The notes under the pieces: model-generated | What the model was told of the DNA's origin: nothing | The model's database searches: none | Seen by the model: only the letters and a program-made list of their open reading frames with translations | Assembly: GCF_040869045.1 (NCBI RefSeq) | Contig: NC_090321.1 | Span: 139,119,689-139,183,688 of the forward strand | DNA from: Eurosta solidaginis | Lineage: Eukaryota; Arthropoda; Insecta; Diptera; Tephritidae | Direction: 5' to 3' | Length of the DNA stretch: 64,000 bases | In this document: in pieces, positions 9,719-20,076 of the stretch | Layout: the number at the start of each line of letters is the position of its first letter | How positions within the stretch are numbered: the stretch's first letter is position 1 | Translations under genes and position numbers: made by a program

Positions 9719-11048
9719 TGTGAGGACCAAATAAAAACTCATTAATTTGGCCAACACAAAACCACCACACACCATATGGATCACAACCATTAACAAAACA
9801 TTAACACAACAAGCGGTCACAAAAAGCCCCAGCAATACGACCAACCAACAAGTCTCAGCAACACAACTAGCGGTCGCAACATTTAATAGCAACACGGCCA
9901 ACCAAAAAGTCTCAGCAACACAACGAGCGGTCGCAACATTTAACAGCAACATGGTGAAAATGGCTACACAACCATCTAAGCTAGCAACACCAAACACAGC
10001 AGCCATAAAAGGAGCGAAACAGCAGCACAGCAGTCAGTCAGCACTGAGCTGTGGTTGTGACCAGAGCTACTAGCGGAGCGCATCTTGAATGTGTTGAAAA
10101 TGTGGGTTATTACACCAAATACCGCTTGAGACTTCGTTCACACCCGCATAGGCAAAGACCTTGCCACAGTAACGCGCACCCGCGAACAGGTGACGTCCGC
10201 TCGCCTGCGCCGACGTGGAGTAAACCGCACAGCAGCGACGCGACTGCCCTAATGCCATCGAGACGCCAGCACGACGCCGACATAAGGCGCGACAGAGCAC
10301 CGCAGTAGAGAGAGGCGCTGACATAAGGCGCGAGAGAGCATCACCTCAGCAATTCAAGTAGACACCGACATAAGGCGTGGCAGAGCACCGCCTCCGCAAT
10401 ACAGGCATACGCCGACGCAAGGCGCGACAGAGCACCGCAGTAAAGAAAGGCGCCGACATAAGAAGCGACAGAGCATCGCCTCAGCAACACAGGTAGACGC
10501 CGACATAAGGCGTGGCAGAGAATTGCCTCAGCAATACAAGTAGACGCCGACGAAGGCACGACAGAGCACCGCAGTAGGAAGGGACGCCAACACAAGGCGG
10601 AACAGAGCACCGCAGTCGAGAGAGGTGCCGGCATAAGGCGTGGCAGAGCATCGCCCAGTAATACAAGTAGGCGCCGACGCAAGGTGCGGCAGAGCATCGC
10701 CTCTGCGATACAAAGAGACGCCGACGTAAGGCACGACAGAGCACCGCAGCAGAGAGACGCCACCATAAGGCGCGACAGGGCACAGACGCCACAAACTAAT
10801 GGGATCCGTCTAACGGAATGCGGCCGGACCGTTAAGGCCCGCCACCACAGTCGAGGATACCGCAGGATAATCTAAAGAATTTGCAAATGAAGTATACAAA
10901 CACGTTTTCTTTTATATTTAAGGAAATCGATCAAAAAAGTGAAGTATTATATTAAATCGATTTGCAATAGCCCCTTAAATACACGGACACGGCGGGTATT
11001 CCCCACATATATTAAAGAAGCAACGGGCCACAGAAAAGCTTCATTACA
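9719..11048 (+). repeat. 5' LTR (about 1,330 bp) of the gag-only element
   Basis: It runs from TGTGAGGACC to CTTCATTACA, directly followed by a primer-binding-like sequence. Its last 167 bp recur at 12129-12305. Inside are a roughly 68-bp duplicated block (about 9810-9950, AGCGGTCGCAACATTTAA) and the minisatellite at 10276-10790. Only the terminal part can be confirmed as LTR from this window. Confidence 0.6.
10276..10790 (+). repeat. Minisatellite of 39-47-bp units within the LTR
   Basis: Twelve or so degenerate copies of a unit built on CGCCGACATAAGGCG followed by CAGAGCACCGC. Two unit types alternate irregularly, one continuing with CAGTAGAGAGAGG and one with CTCAGCAATACAAGTAGA. Long minus-strand open frames across it are artefacts of the repeat. 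Confidence 0.85.
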
Positions 11049-11049
11049 A

Positions 11050-11067
11050 TTGACGCCCGAGCAGGGA
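11050..11067 (+). promoter_or_regulatory. Primer-binding site of the gag-only element
   Basis: TTGACGCCCGAGCAGGGA lies one base after the LTR end. It is a near match to the TGGCGCCCGAGCAGGG-type sites of several gypsy lineages. The primer tRNA is not assigned. Confidence 0.6.
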
Positions 11068-11125
11068 CCTTGCAAATCGCATAACGCCAGAAGCAAAATT
11101 CCTGACTAAAGATATCAACCACAAG

Positions 11126-12137
11126 ATGGCCAACCAGGTCGACACCACGTGGTTAGACGACATCGCGAAGGAACAGTTGGTGTCCATTGCACAGGAACTG
11201 GGTATCGAGCACACAGGCACAGCGCGGGAGATCCACAAACGCATAGGGGCATTGGCTGCTAAGGCACCAAACGACTTGGAAATATATAATAAGTTCCTCT
11301 CAGTGGGGGCAAGATACAAGGATACCGAAAAAGCAAATGAGGAAGGAGGTGAGGTAACTAAAGCACCGACCGTTGTGTTCGCACCCATCATCGCCAAGTG
11401 CGGAAGTGGTTAGTAAAGTAAGAAGGTGGACGGAACCCGTTAGCGTTCATCGAACGGCTAGAGGAGTTAGCCGAAGTATATGCGCTAAACGTGGATCTCC
11501 TCCGAAAACTATACCCGAGCTACTAGGGGGCACCACGCTACAATGGTATCGCAATAACAATGCGCACTGGGAAAGGTGGACAAGCCTCACACAGGATTTT
11601 TTATGTTTTCTCCTGACAGTCAGGTATTTCGAGCGTCCCGAGGACGACATACGCCAACGAAGGCAGCATAACAGGGAGAAGTACAAGGAGTACGTGCTAG
11701 CGATAGAGAGCTCGATGAGACACACAGGGTACACCATCGAACAGCGGCTGGAACGAATGTTACGTAATAGCCACCCCGATTACCTAATTTATATCCGTCG
11801 GAGGGATTTCACCAATCTCGCAGAACTCTTAACCCTTGCCGAGGAATACGACAGCATACACGAGGGCTCTCGAAGTCTATCAGATGGACATCGCCGCGAA
11901 GTTACGCGACACGTTGAAGGTGACAAGACTTGGGTTCCACCACCGCAACCTGCACTCCCACCAAAGCCACAACCACCGAACATACCGCACCACTCACCAC
12001 CAGAAACTCCGGTGTTCGATCCGAATAGCGTATGTAGAAGGTGCGGCCAAGAAGGACAATATGTAAGGAGATGTTGTAACGCGCGGAAAATTTTTTGTTG
12101 GGAGTGCGGTCGGAACTATATACGCACATGCAAATGA
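11126..12137 (+). pseudogene. Gag of the deleted LTR element, several frameshifts
   Basis: The first frame (11126-11413) encodes a short N-terminal domain (TTWLDDIAKEQLVSIAQELG) that resembles a SAP-like helix pair. A different frame carries FIERLEELAEVYALN near 11450, and a third (to 12137) has ELLGGTTLQWYRNNN, a capsid motif of gypsy Gag, and YFERPEDD. It ends with two cysteine clusters (CRRCGQEGQYVRRC and CWECGRN); in the first the zinc-knuckle His appears replaced by Tyr. At least two frameshifts make it non-functional. The end coincides with the deletion junction. Confidence 0.75.
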
Positions 12138-12305
12138 AGTATACAAACACGGTTTCTTTTATATTTAAGCAATCAGTCAATAATGTGAAGTATTATATTA
12201 AATCGATTTGCAAATAAATACATATTGTAAACGAACCCCGGATACGGCGAGTATACCCCAGCAATTATTAAAGAATCAACGGGGCCACGGAAAAGCTTCG
12301 TTACA
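12129..12305 (+). repeat. 3' LTR remnant of the gag-only element
   Basis: This 177-bp segment matches the terminal 167 bp of the 5' LTR (TGCAAATGAAGTATACAAAC ... TTACA) with small indels. The several differences suggest an old insertion. Confidence 0.8.
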
Positions 12306-13332
12306 GTGCTAATGAGTATTTTAAAAGGGACTGGGCTTTAGTACTATAGGTGGACGCTTTTTCGAGATATCGCCATAAATGTGGACCAGGGGTACCTCTA
12401 GAATGTGTTTGTACGATATGGGAATCAAATGAAAGGTGTTAATGGTAATTTTAAAACGGAGTGGACCTTAGTTCTATAGGTGGACGCCTTTTCGAGATAT
12501 CGCCATAATGGTGGACCAGGGGTGACTCTATAATGTGTTTGTGCGATATGGGTATCAAATGAAAGGTTTTAATGATTATTTTAAAGGGAGTGTTTGTACG
12601 ATATGGGTATCGAATAAAAGGTGTTAATGATTATTTAATACGGAGTGAGCCTTAGTTCTATAGGTGGACGCCTTTTCGAGATATCGCCATAAAGGTGGAC
12701 CAGGAGTGACTCTAGAATGGACCAGGGGTGACTGTAGAATTTGTTTGTACGATATGGGTATCAAATGAGAGGTGTTAATGATTATTTAAAAGGGAGTGGG
12801 CCTTAGTTCTATGGGTGAACGAGCTTTTCGATTTATCGCCATAAAGGTGAACCAGGGGTGACTCTATAATGGGTTTGTACCATATGGAAATCAAATGAAA
12901 GGTGTTAACGAGTATTTTAAAAGGGAGTGGGCCTTAGTTCTATAGGTGGACCCCTTTTCGAGATATCGCCATAAAGGTGGACCAGGGATGACTCTAGAAT
13001 TTGTTCGTACGATATGGGTATCAAATGAAAGGCGTTGATGAGTATTTTAAAAGGGAGTGGGACTTAGTTCTATAGGTGGACGCCTTTTCGAGATTTCGCC
13101 ATAAAGGTGGACCAGAGGTGACTGTATAATTTATTTTTACGAAATGGGAATCAAATGGAAGGTGTTAATGAGTGTTTTAAAAGGGAGTGGGCCTTAGTTC
13201 TATAAGTGGACGCGTTTTCGAGATATCGCCATAAAGGTGGACCAGGGTGTCTCTAGAATTTGTTTGTACGATATGGGTATCAAATGAAAGGCGTTAATGA
13301 GTATTTTAAAAAGGAGTGGATCTTAGTTCTAT
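12306..13332 (-). repeat. 130-bp tandem repeat, about 8 units
   Basis: Continues the array of 9420-9718 after the LTR element. Units contain TCAAATGAAAGGTGTTAATG and TTCGAGATATCGCCATAAAG. It ends at CTAT (13329-13332), the target of the next insertion. Confidence 0.9.
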
Positions 13333-13809
13333 TGTAGTGTAAACAGCCAACAATTTCAATGCCAAATGAGTAAACCAATTAATGTGCTATCTTGTAACAA
13401 ACAGAGTCTAAATTTTAATCAACACAAAACGGGGAATTTACTAATTGTTGCTGATAGCGCAATTCACACGATTTAATACAGATGTGTGTACACCGCGCGA
13501 CCAAACCAAATTTGCATTTAGGCAAATCTGCTTATATGGCATTTCCCACAGATGTCACAACTCAACACAAATATGTATGTACATATTTGTGTCGATTTGT
13601 ATGTAGGTATGTAAGTATGTATGTTTAAAGTAATTATGTATGTAAGAATAAATTTAGACTAAGTGAGTATGTATGTTTAAAATAAATATGTATGTAAGAA
13701 TGTGTTTAGAATAATTTAGTATAAATAAGCTAACAATATTTGAATAAAGATTCTTCACCCATGCACACTTACACCTCACAAACACTCTATTCATTTTTCA
13801 CCTTTTATA
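13333..13809 (+). repeat. LTR A of the tandem array (outer left)
   Basis: Begins TGTAGTGTAAACAGCC and ends CACCTTTTATA. It carries a duplicated block of about 58 bp (GTATGTATGTTTAAAGTAA...), a TATAAATAAG box near 13721 and an AATAAAG signal near 13744. It shares diagnostic variants with the truncated LTR at the far right end. Confidence 0.9.
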
Positions 13810-13890
13810 TGGCGATCCTGCCTTGATTCTGCTGGCTGATTATTCAGCCGAAGTTCATTGGCAAGGATAATACTGGCTGATTATTCAGCC
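13810..13890 (+). promoter_or_regulatory. Primer-binding site and paired leader palindromes
   Basis: TGGCGATCCTGCC (13810-13822) abuts the LTR. It is followed by two copies of GGCTGATTATTCAGCC (13834-13849 and 13875-13890), each a 6-bp stem with a TTAT loop. The same pair follows the other four complete LTRs, with GTT for ATT in the first loop. A role in RNA dimerisation or packaging is possible but is inference. Confidence 0.55.
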
Positions 13891-13951
13891 TATGCGCTAC
13901 ATATATATAAACATACTATACGAACATAATAGTTTTTGTTAACCGAACCAT

Positions 13952-15838
13952 TGTGAAGACGCCAAAATTACAGGCTTTCGGGGCCTCCACAAATTTTGAT
14001 TTTTTATTGTAGATAATACAATTTCATATTAAAATTATAAACTGAATTATAATACATTATATATAGGAAATGAATCTACTTATACATATATGTACATACA
14101 TTTGGTATTAAATATATATTGTACAATTATACATACATTTTAAAACATGTGTATATAATGATCATACATATTAAATTATATATGGGAGATGAAAACTTGT
14201 ATCGCAGAGTGTAAGAACTGACATAATTGTGCACAAATATACATACTTACGTATAAGCGAACAAGGAGAAATGGAATTGTCAAAAGATAGCGAACACACA
14301 TGCATATATTTACCTTAGTTATAAGAACTTTTATTGTAAAGCAACGAAAGCCGACTCAAAAATCGTATAAAAGGAGTGGCAAATTCAAGAAAAAGGCACT
14401 CTTGGCTTAGAAGCACTGATGACCTGATATGAAACTTCTCGCTCTCTGAGAGCGCGTGAAAATGTGCATTTTTTATAACATTTGCCATAGATGCCATTAT
14501 GCTCAAAACCAAATTTGGGCATTTTAGAATAACTTTTGGGTATTTTACATTGTAAAGGTTTAATCTATGATTTTCACCGAAAATTTACTCAAGATTGTCA
14601 AATGGGATATCAAAAAACTCGAATTTTTGTCAGAATTACAAATCCGAAGAAAAAAATAACTCTTTTTCACCGGTGGAAAATTTATCAGTGACAATACCTT
14701 TTATCGAAGGGCTGCACACGAAACGGGTTTTGGTAGCAACTTTCGATTGATATAAATGTCAGCTTCGTAGTCTTCGCATTGATGTAAATGGATGCATAAA
14801 GGCCATGTTTTTTTGGAGCGTTGCGACATTCCATTTTTGACAGCTGAGATAAATTGTAGGTATACGTATAGGTTAACGCAACATGTTTAATTAACAGCCT
14901 TTTTCGGGCGACAACGCAGATACTTCACCAAGTGATATAATTTCGTAATTTCTTATACATTTTTTGCGTTTTTTATTGTATGTGGATATACATATGTATG
15001 TACATAAACGTTTTGGTCGCATCAAAGTGAAAAAAGGGACTAGCCGCTTATTGTTATCTTATGGCGGTGCCAGCGCAACAAAGCAAAGCAACGCAATTGA
15101 AATATATTATTTCATATTTTTTCACTTATCTACCACAACATATTTCTACAAAACTTTACCTTTTTATAAATTTTAATAAGTTTTTATAAGCTTACTTGCT
15201 GATTTATTTGAAAATAATGAAACCGAACGGATTTCTTGGAGAATTTTTTTTGCGTATTTTAGGCAACTCCATAGCCATTTGACTTCAGACCCACAACGAA
15301 TGAACTTTTGTTTACAATTGAATGAACAGACAGCTGATTTCGAGCCCCATTCCTGGAAACGAATTGAGAGAGAATAAAAGTTTCGTATCAGGTCATCAGT
15401 GCTTAGAAGTCGTAGAGTGAGCTATATAGTTGGCTATGTTGAACATCCACTACGGAGCAGCTGGTGGTGTCAAACTTCAGCTGTTTATGATAGGTATACC
15501 GCCGAGTCGTGTAAAACGTTCGACGACTACGTATTTTACCAGGGATCCGGTGAGTTGTGTAAAACGCTCACCGATTACGTATTTTACTAGGGATCCGGTG
15601 AGTTGTGTAAAACGCTCACCGATTACGTATATTCACCAGGCATACCACCGAGGCGTGTAAAACACGGCGATTAAACGTATTATAACCACATACGTATATA
15701 CATATGTATATACATCTTCAGAAGGATTGAAATAAATCATCATTTTTATAACGTTTAACTAACATCTTTTATTGTATAGGCGAACCCATTCGCTGAGTTA
15801 TACCCCAGCTATAAACCCGACTAACGGGGTTCGTTACA
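13952..15838 (+). mobile_element. Solo LTR inserted in unit 1
   Basis: The 1.9 kb between the flanks is absent from the other four units, where ACCGAACCAATAATTTTAATT is continuous. It begins TGTGAAGACGCC and ends GGGGTTCGTTACA. Flanks CCAT and CCAA suggest an imperfect 4-bp duplication. Its last 70 bases resemble the end of the LTR at 9719-11048 (TATACCCCAGC..., ...TTCGTTACA), so it may come from a related gypsy family. It includes the hairpin repeat at 15496-15690. No coding sequence is present. Confidence 0.7.
15496..15690 (+). repeat. Four-copy repeat of hairpins around GTGTAAAAC
   Basis: GTGTAAAAC occurs four times at about 48-50-bp spacing, each time between inverted arms: GTCG/CGAC (15506, 15521), GGTGAG/CTCACC (15549, 15567), GGTGAG/CTCACC (15597, 15615) and CGTG/CACG (15654, 15663). 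The arms differ between copies while pairing is kept. Confidence 0.6.
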
Positions 15839-15850
15839 CCAAAAATTTTA

Positions 15851-16215
15851 ATTGGGAAGAAATTAACAAAACCGATTCGACGAATACATTGCAGAAAAAG
15901 GTAAAAATACAACAAAGGCAACAAATCATACAACAGCAACAAAAATCGACAGTGCTAGGCGGTGCTCCAAATTGCCAAACATTTTACCAAGTGGAGCCGC
16001 GGAAAGCGAAGTGGAATAAAAATTGCTAGATAATTGGGAAGAAATTAACAAAGCCGATTCAACGAATACCCTGTAGAAAAAGGTAAAAATACTACAAAGG
16101 CAACAAATCTCACAACAGCAACAAGAAATCGACGGTGCTTGGCGGTGCTCCAAATTGCCAAACATTTTACCAAGTTGAGCCGCGGTAAGCGAAGTGGAAT
16201 AATATTTGCCAGATA
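15851..16215 (+). repeat. 182-bp tandem repeat in the internal region of unit 1
   Basis: Two copies start at ATTGGGAAGAAATTAACAAA (15851 and 16033). The same unit is present twice in units 2 and 3, four times in unit 4 (from about 24024, 24204, 24386 and 24568) and once in unit 5 (26278). The sequence is rich in CAACAA/CAGCAA. Short open frames across it are not conserved between units, so I treat it as non-coding. Confidence 0.75.
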
Positions 16216-16845
16216 ATTGGGAAGACATTAAAGAAAGCCGGTTTGGCATATACACAGCAAAAATAAAAAGGACAAAATGCAAGAAAGGTAGCAAATATCT
16301 ATTATAATAATCAACAATGATAATTATTTTTAAGTAGGTAACAATAACAATATTTCGGCAACCTAACGAAGCAAAAATTATATTTTTGCTGTAAAAACTT
16401 TTTTTCCTAATTAATGAATTATGTTCCCAGAAGAGAACATACAAAGTCAAAGTCAATTTGACCAAATTTTTAATAAATTAGTTAGATTTTTTTTAACTCA
16501 TAGAACTTAGGCAGATCAATGAATATGACGAAAAAGAGAGAAAAAAAATATGAAGCCTAAAGTACCATAGAAAATGAAATAGAAATAAAAATAACATATA
16601 ACAGAAAATTGCAGAGAAATAAATTTTCAAATTCCAATATTTTGTAAGTAAGAAAAAATAAATTATGATATTTTGAAAAAAAAAAATATTTTTAAAAAGA
16701 AAAAATTTTACAAACAAGAAAGTTGTAAAATAAAATTTTACGTAAGAACAAAATCAATAATTTTATTAGGCCTAAATTAGTCCTTTTTCATATTCTTAGC
16801 CCTTTTTTTTCAAAACAGTAAAATAATTAAAGGAAATTTTTATTT

Positions 16846-17754
16846 GTATGACTTTAATAATCGGGGATTGCCCATATTGCTTTTCTAAATGTACATTTAT
16901 TTGAAGCAATTTTTTAATTTAATATGGGCAATCCCCGATAATTAAAATCATACAAACAGACAAAATTGGTTAATTCGTTGTAGTTCTATAAATAGAACGA
17001 AAACAGCAACAAAAACCAAAGTTTCTTTGAAAACCGCCGTACCAAGCATAGCTTTAACACATAATTGCATACGAAGTATGCAATGTGTAAAAGATTAAAA
17101 TATGCAAAAAAGAAGGCAATTGGGAAGAACTTTACAACAGGCATGACGTAGCTGAATGCGTTTACAACCATTTCAACTATCGTAGGAGTGCGAGTTCGAC
17201 TCCCACTCCCGGGAGAAAAGTCTTTGAAGAGATTTACAAGGTATAATCGAAACAGCTGTCGCCTTGTCCGTCCTGATGTCACGTTGTTTAAATTTTTCCC
17301 AAATTATTAAATAAATTATAAAATTAAAAAATTGCTTCAAATAAATGTTTTCATACATTTAGAAAAGCAATATGGGCAATCCCCGATTATTAAAATCATA
17401 CAAACAGACATAATTGGTTAATTCGTTGTAGTTCTATAAATAGAACGAAAACAGCAACAAAAACCAAAGTTTCTTTGAAAACCGCCGTACCAAGCATAGC
17501 TTTAACACATAATTGCATACGAAGTATGCAATGTGTAAAAGATTAAAATATGCAAAAAAGAAGGCAATTGGGAAGAACTTTACAACAGGCATGACGTAGC
17601 TGAATGCGTTTACAACCATTTCAACTATCGTAGGAGTGCGAGTTCGACTCCCACTCCCGGGAGAAAAGGCTTTGAAGAGATTTACAAGGTATAATCGAAA
17701 CAGCTGTCGCCTTGTCCGTCCTGATGTCACGTTGTTTAAATTTTTCCCAAATTA
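16846..17754. mobile_element. Fold-back/SINE-like composite inserted in unit 1
   Basis: The 909 bp interrupt a segment continuous in units 2-5. They are flanked by TTAAAGGAAATTTTTATTT (16827-16845) and a copy lacking one A (17755-17772), a long duplication typical of LINE-driven insertion. The left end (16846-16917) is an inverted copy of 17319-17401. Between and after these arms lie two direct copies of a block with tRNA-like promoter boxes: B box AGTTCGACTCC at 17193-17203 and 17641-17651, and an A-box-like TAGCTGAATGCG at 17149. It is probably a tRNA-derived SINE duplicated within a fold-back structure. Confidence 0.6.
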
Positions 17755-17778
17755 TTAAGGAAATTTTTATTTTTCACA

Positions 17779-18030
17779 ATGTCTTGGTGGAAAAAATTGG
17801 CAAACAACATTACGATAGACATAGCTGGTTATGAGATAGGAAAAGAAAACTCAGGAAATTCGGAAAACAAGGTATCAGAGAACCGAATAATAAAATACGA
17901 GCCACCAGTTGAAGAAGAAACCAACAACATTCAAAACATCTCCGACTAACCAAAAGTCGTTTTATTTTTCGCATTCATACTATTGATCATTGCAATAGCT
18001 ATGATGCTCAAAAATTATATGAAAATTTAA
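17779..18030 (+). pseudogene. Unit 1 copy of the 83-residue membrane-type protein, with one stop
   Basis: Same length and frame as the intact copy at 27109-27360, but codon 57 is TAA (17947-17949). Beyond the stop the hydrophobic C-terminal segment (VLFFAFILLIIAIAMM) stays in frame to the same stop position. The nonsense change lies in a 9-bp stretch that is the near-exact reverse complement of the unit 5 sequence, flanked by GAC and GTC, so a microinversion probably produced it. Confidence 0.65.
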
Positions 18031-19586
18031 TTTAGACAGCAAAAAAGCATTTAAAAAAAAAACCCTTATTAACTTACCATTAAAAACCCATTTCCAAACA
18101 ATAACCCTCAATATGCTTCAATTAACAGTATATTTTCTTGAGACAGCTTAATCAGCACTGTCTAAGTTCGATAGCAAACCAAAAATTTGAATAATCTTTT
18201 TGGATGATCATATTATCTTTGCTAAAGTTTTGATGGACAATTTTTAAAAAAATTCATGTACCTAATATTCTTCTAAATAATTACATGCCCATTATAAAAA
18301 TAAGGAATTTGATATTTATATCACAATTAATGCTTCAAAGAGTACATAGCTAGAAAGGAAAATGTCAGTGGAAGGAGGAAAAACTCTAAAAGTAAAAAAA
18401 AAACCAGCCAATAACACTATTACCAACAGTAATGAAGAAACTAAGAGTCACAAAGAGAACCTTATTATAAAAAAAGCGCTTAATAAATAAATAAATTTGC
18501 AATTAGACATGTGGCGCTCGTTTTCATCCAAAAGGATAGAAAATTTGTAGCATAATAAATGCAAGCAACCGCATTGTTGAGGAATTTATTGACTTAGGAC
18601 AATATTCAACCAGGCTGAAAAATGGCGGCAATCTAGAATTTGTAAGATAAAAAGGCAGTTGTCCCTTAGGAGAAAAATTGGTCAAGAATAATGAATACTC
18701 GAGTAAGCATATTTAAAAATAAAAATTAAATAGTTACCCAAGTTCTCAAAGATCTAATATTTGCATTAATCCCAGAAGTTATGCATGTGACAAATGTCGA
18801 CAAAAATTAAAGAAATTCTTCATAAATATCATGACGATCCAATCTGGGAAGGCCACCCAGAAACCGCATGACACATAAGATCTAGTAAAAAATATTGCTG
18901 GAAAAAATGAAAATGGTATGAAAAATTTTTGCATCCACTGGACCCATTGGTTTAACCACTTATCACTATATAACAACTTCTTTCCCAAGCAGCAACTGAA
19001 TCTACCCAATCTACTGTATATAATACGCTCAGAGATCCCGCTTTTCGATCAATGTCAATTTTCAACCTATCATGACTGTAACCATTATCTTATTCTATAC
19101 GTTTTAATTTAAAATGGACTACCAATACAAAAGCTTTGTTTAACCGTTTTCATATAGGGAAACCTCGCTTTTAGCGAGGCCATAATTTTACATAATAGGA
19201 TTTTTGGATCTAGATAAATAGATAGTAGATATATAGGGCCCTGAGATTAAGAAAAATAATTTTATTAAAAACCTGCGGAATAGAAAATATCAATAAGAAA
19301 AATTATTTTATTAATAACCTATAAACTAGGAAATATCGATAGTAAAAATAGTTATACTTTAATCCCGTCTAGAATAGGAAAAATAATAAGCAAACATTTC
19401 CCAGTAACATAGAAAATAGCATTATCGTAAACAATAAGAAAATAATAATACATAAAAATAGACTTAAATTAATAGAATAAGTAAATTTTCAACCTATAAA
19501 CATAAAATACAAAATGTAGAATTAATTTATATTTAACTAAATAAAAATAGAATGCTCATGCATTCGCAAAACGCATAAGCATTCTG
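18031..19586 (+). other. 3' part of the unit 1 internal region
   Basis: AT-rich DNA shared with unit 5 (27361-29415) but deleted from units 2-4. It contains the 42-residue frame at 18362-18490 and a 64-codon frame (18918-19112) whose unit 5 counterpart is 28763-28963. The latter has no recognisable domain and I do not claim it as a gene. It ends with the polypurine tract at 19587-19599. Confidence 0.6.
18362..18490 (+). CDS. Small conserved open frame (42 aa) of unit 1, function unknown
   Basis: A basic, lysine-rich peptide starting MSVEGGK. The unit 5 copy (27704-27832) has the same start, stop and length. It keeps frame through an A-rich run although that run differs in sequence. Eight codons differ, nearly all changing the amino acid, so there is no clear sign of purifying selection. 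No domain is recognised. It could be chance preservation between recent copies. Confidence 0.3.
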   Translation: MSVEGGKTLKVKKKPANNTITNSNEETKSHKENLIIKKALNK

Positions 19587-19599
19587 AAAAAAAGGGAGA
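19587..19599 (+). promoter_or_regulatory. Polypurine tract before LTR B
   Basis: AAAAAAAGGGAGA directly precedes the LTR start TGTAGTG. The same tract precedes LTRs C, D and E. Confidence 0.75.
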
Positions 19600-20076
19600 T
19601 GTAGTGTAAACAGCCAACAATTTCAATGCCAAATAGTAAACCACTTAATATGCTACCCTGTAACAAAAAGAGCCTAAATTTTAATCAGCACAAAACGGGG
19701 CATTTACTAATTGTTGCTGATAGATCAATTCACACGATTTAATACAGATGTGTGTACACCGCGCGACTAAACCAAATTTGCATTAAGGCAAATTTGCTGA
19801 TATTGTATTTCCCACAGACGTCAAAACTCAAGACAAATATTTAGGTACATATTTGTGTCGATTGGTATGTAGGTATGTAAGTATGTATGTTTAAAGTAAA
19901 TATGTATGTAAGAATATGTTTAGACTGAGTAAGTATGTATGTTTAAAGTAAATATGTATGTAAGAATATGTTTAGAATAATGTAGTATAAATAAGCTAAC
20001 AATATTTGAATAAAGATTCATTCACTCATTCACACTTACACCTCACAACCACTCTATTCATTTTTCATCTTTTTTA
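19600..20076 (+). repeat. LTR B of the tandem array
   Basis: 477 bp, same limits as LTR A, followed directly by TGGCGATCCTGCC. It ends CATCTTTTTTA, a variant shared with LTRs D and E and, with one T fewer, C. LTR A ends CACCTTTTATA. Confidence 0.9.

Larger units (their letters stand above)
9719..12305 (+). mobile_element. Gag-only LTR retrotransposon with a minisatellite-bearing 5' LTR
   Basis: It begins TGTGAGGACC inside a 130-bp repeat unit and ends TTACA at 12305, where the repeat resumes. Flanks GTGA (9715-9718) and GTGC (12306-12309) suggest a 4-bp duplication with one mismatch. Order: long 5' LTR (to 11048), primer-binding site, broken gag, then a 3' LTR remnant sharing 10882-11048 with the 5' LTR. 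Pol, the polypurine tract and most of the 3' LTR are missing. The junction lies at TGCAAATG, present in both LTR context and gag end, consistent with a deletion through short homology. The primer-binding site recalls the Mdg3/Blastopia group. Confidence 0.75.

Noticed and set aside
10341..10794. Cysteine/leucine-rich minus-strand open frames up to 141 codons
   Set aside because: Three overlapping frames are open across the 39-47-bp minisatellite, which indicates repeat periodicity and not coding.
17145..17215. Functional tRNA gene on +
   Set aside because: B-box and A-box-like motifs exist, but the T arm does not pair properly and the block lies in a duplicated insertion; a SINE head is more likely.
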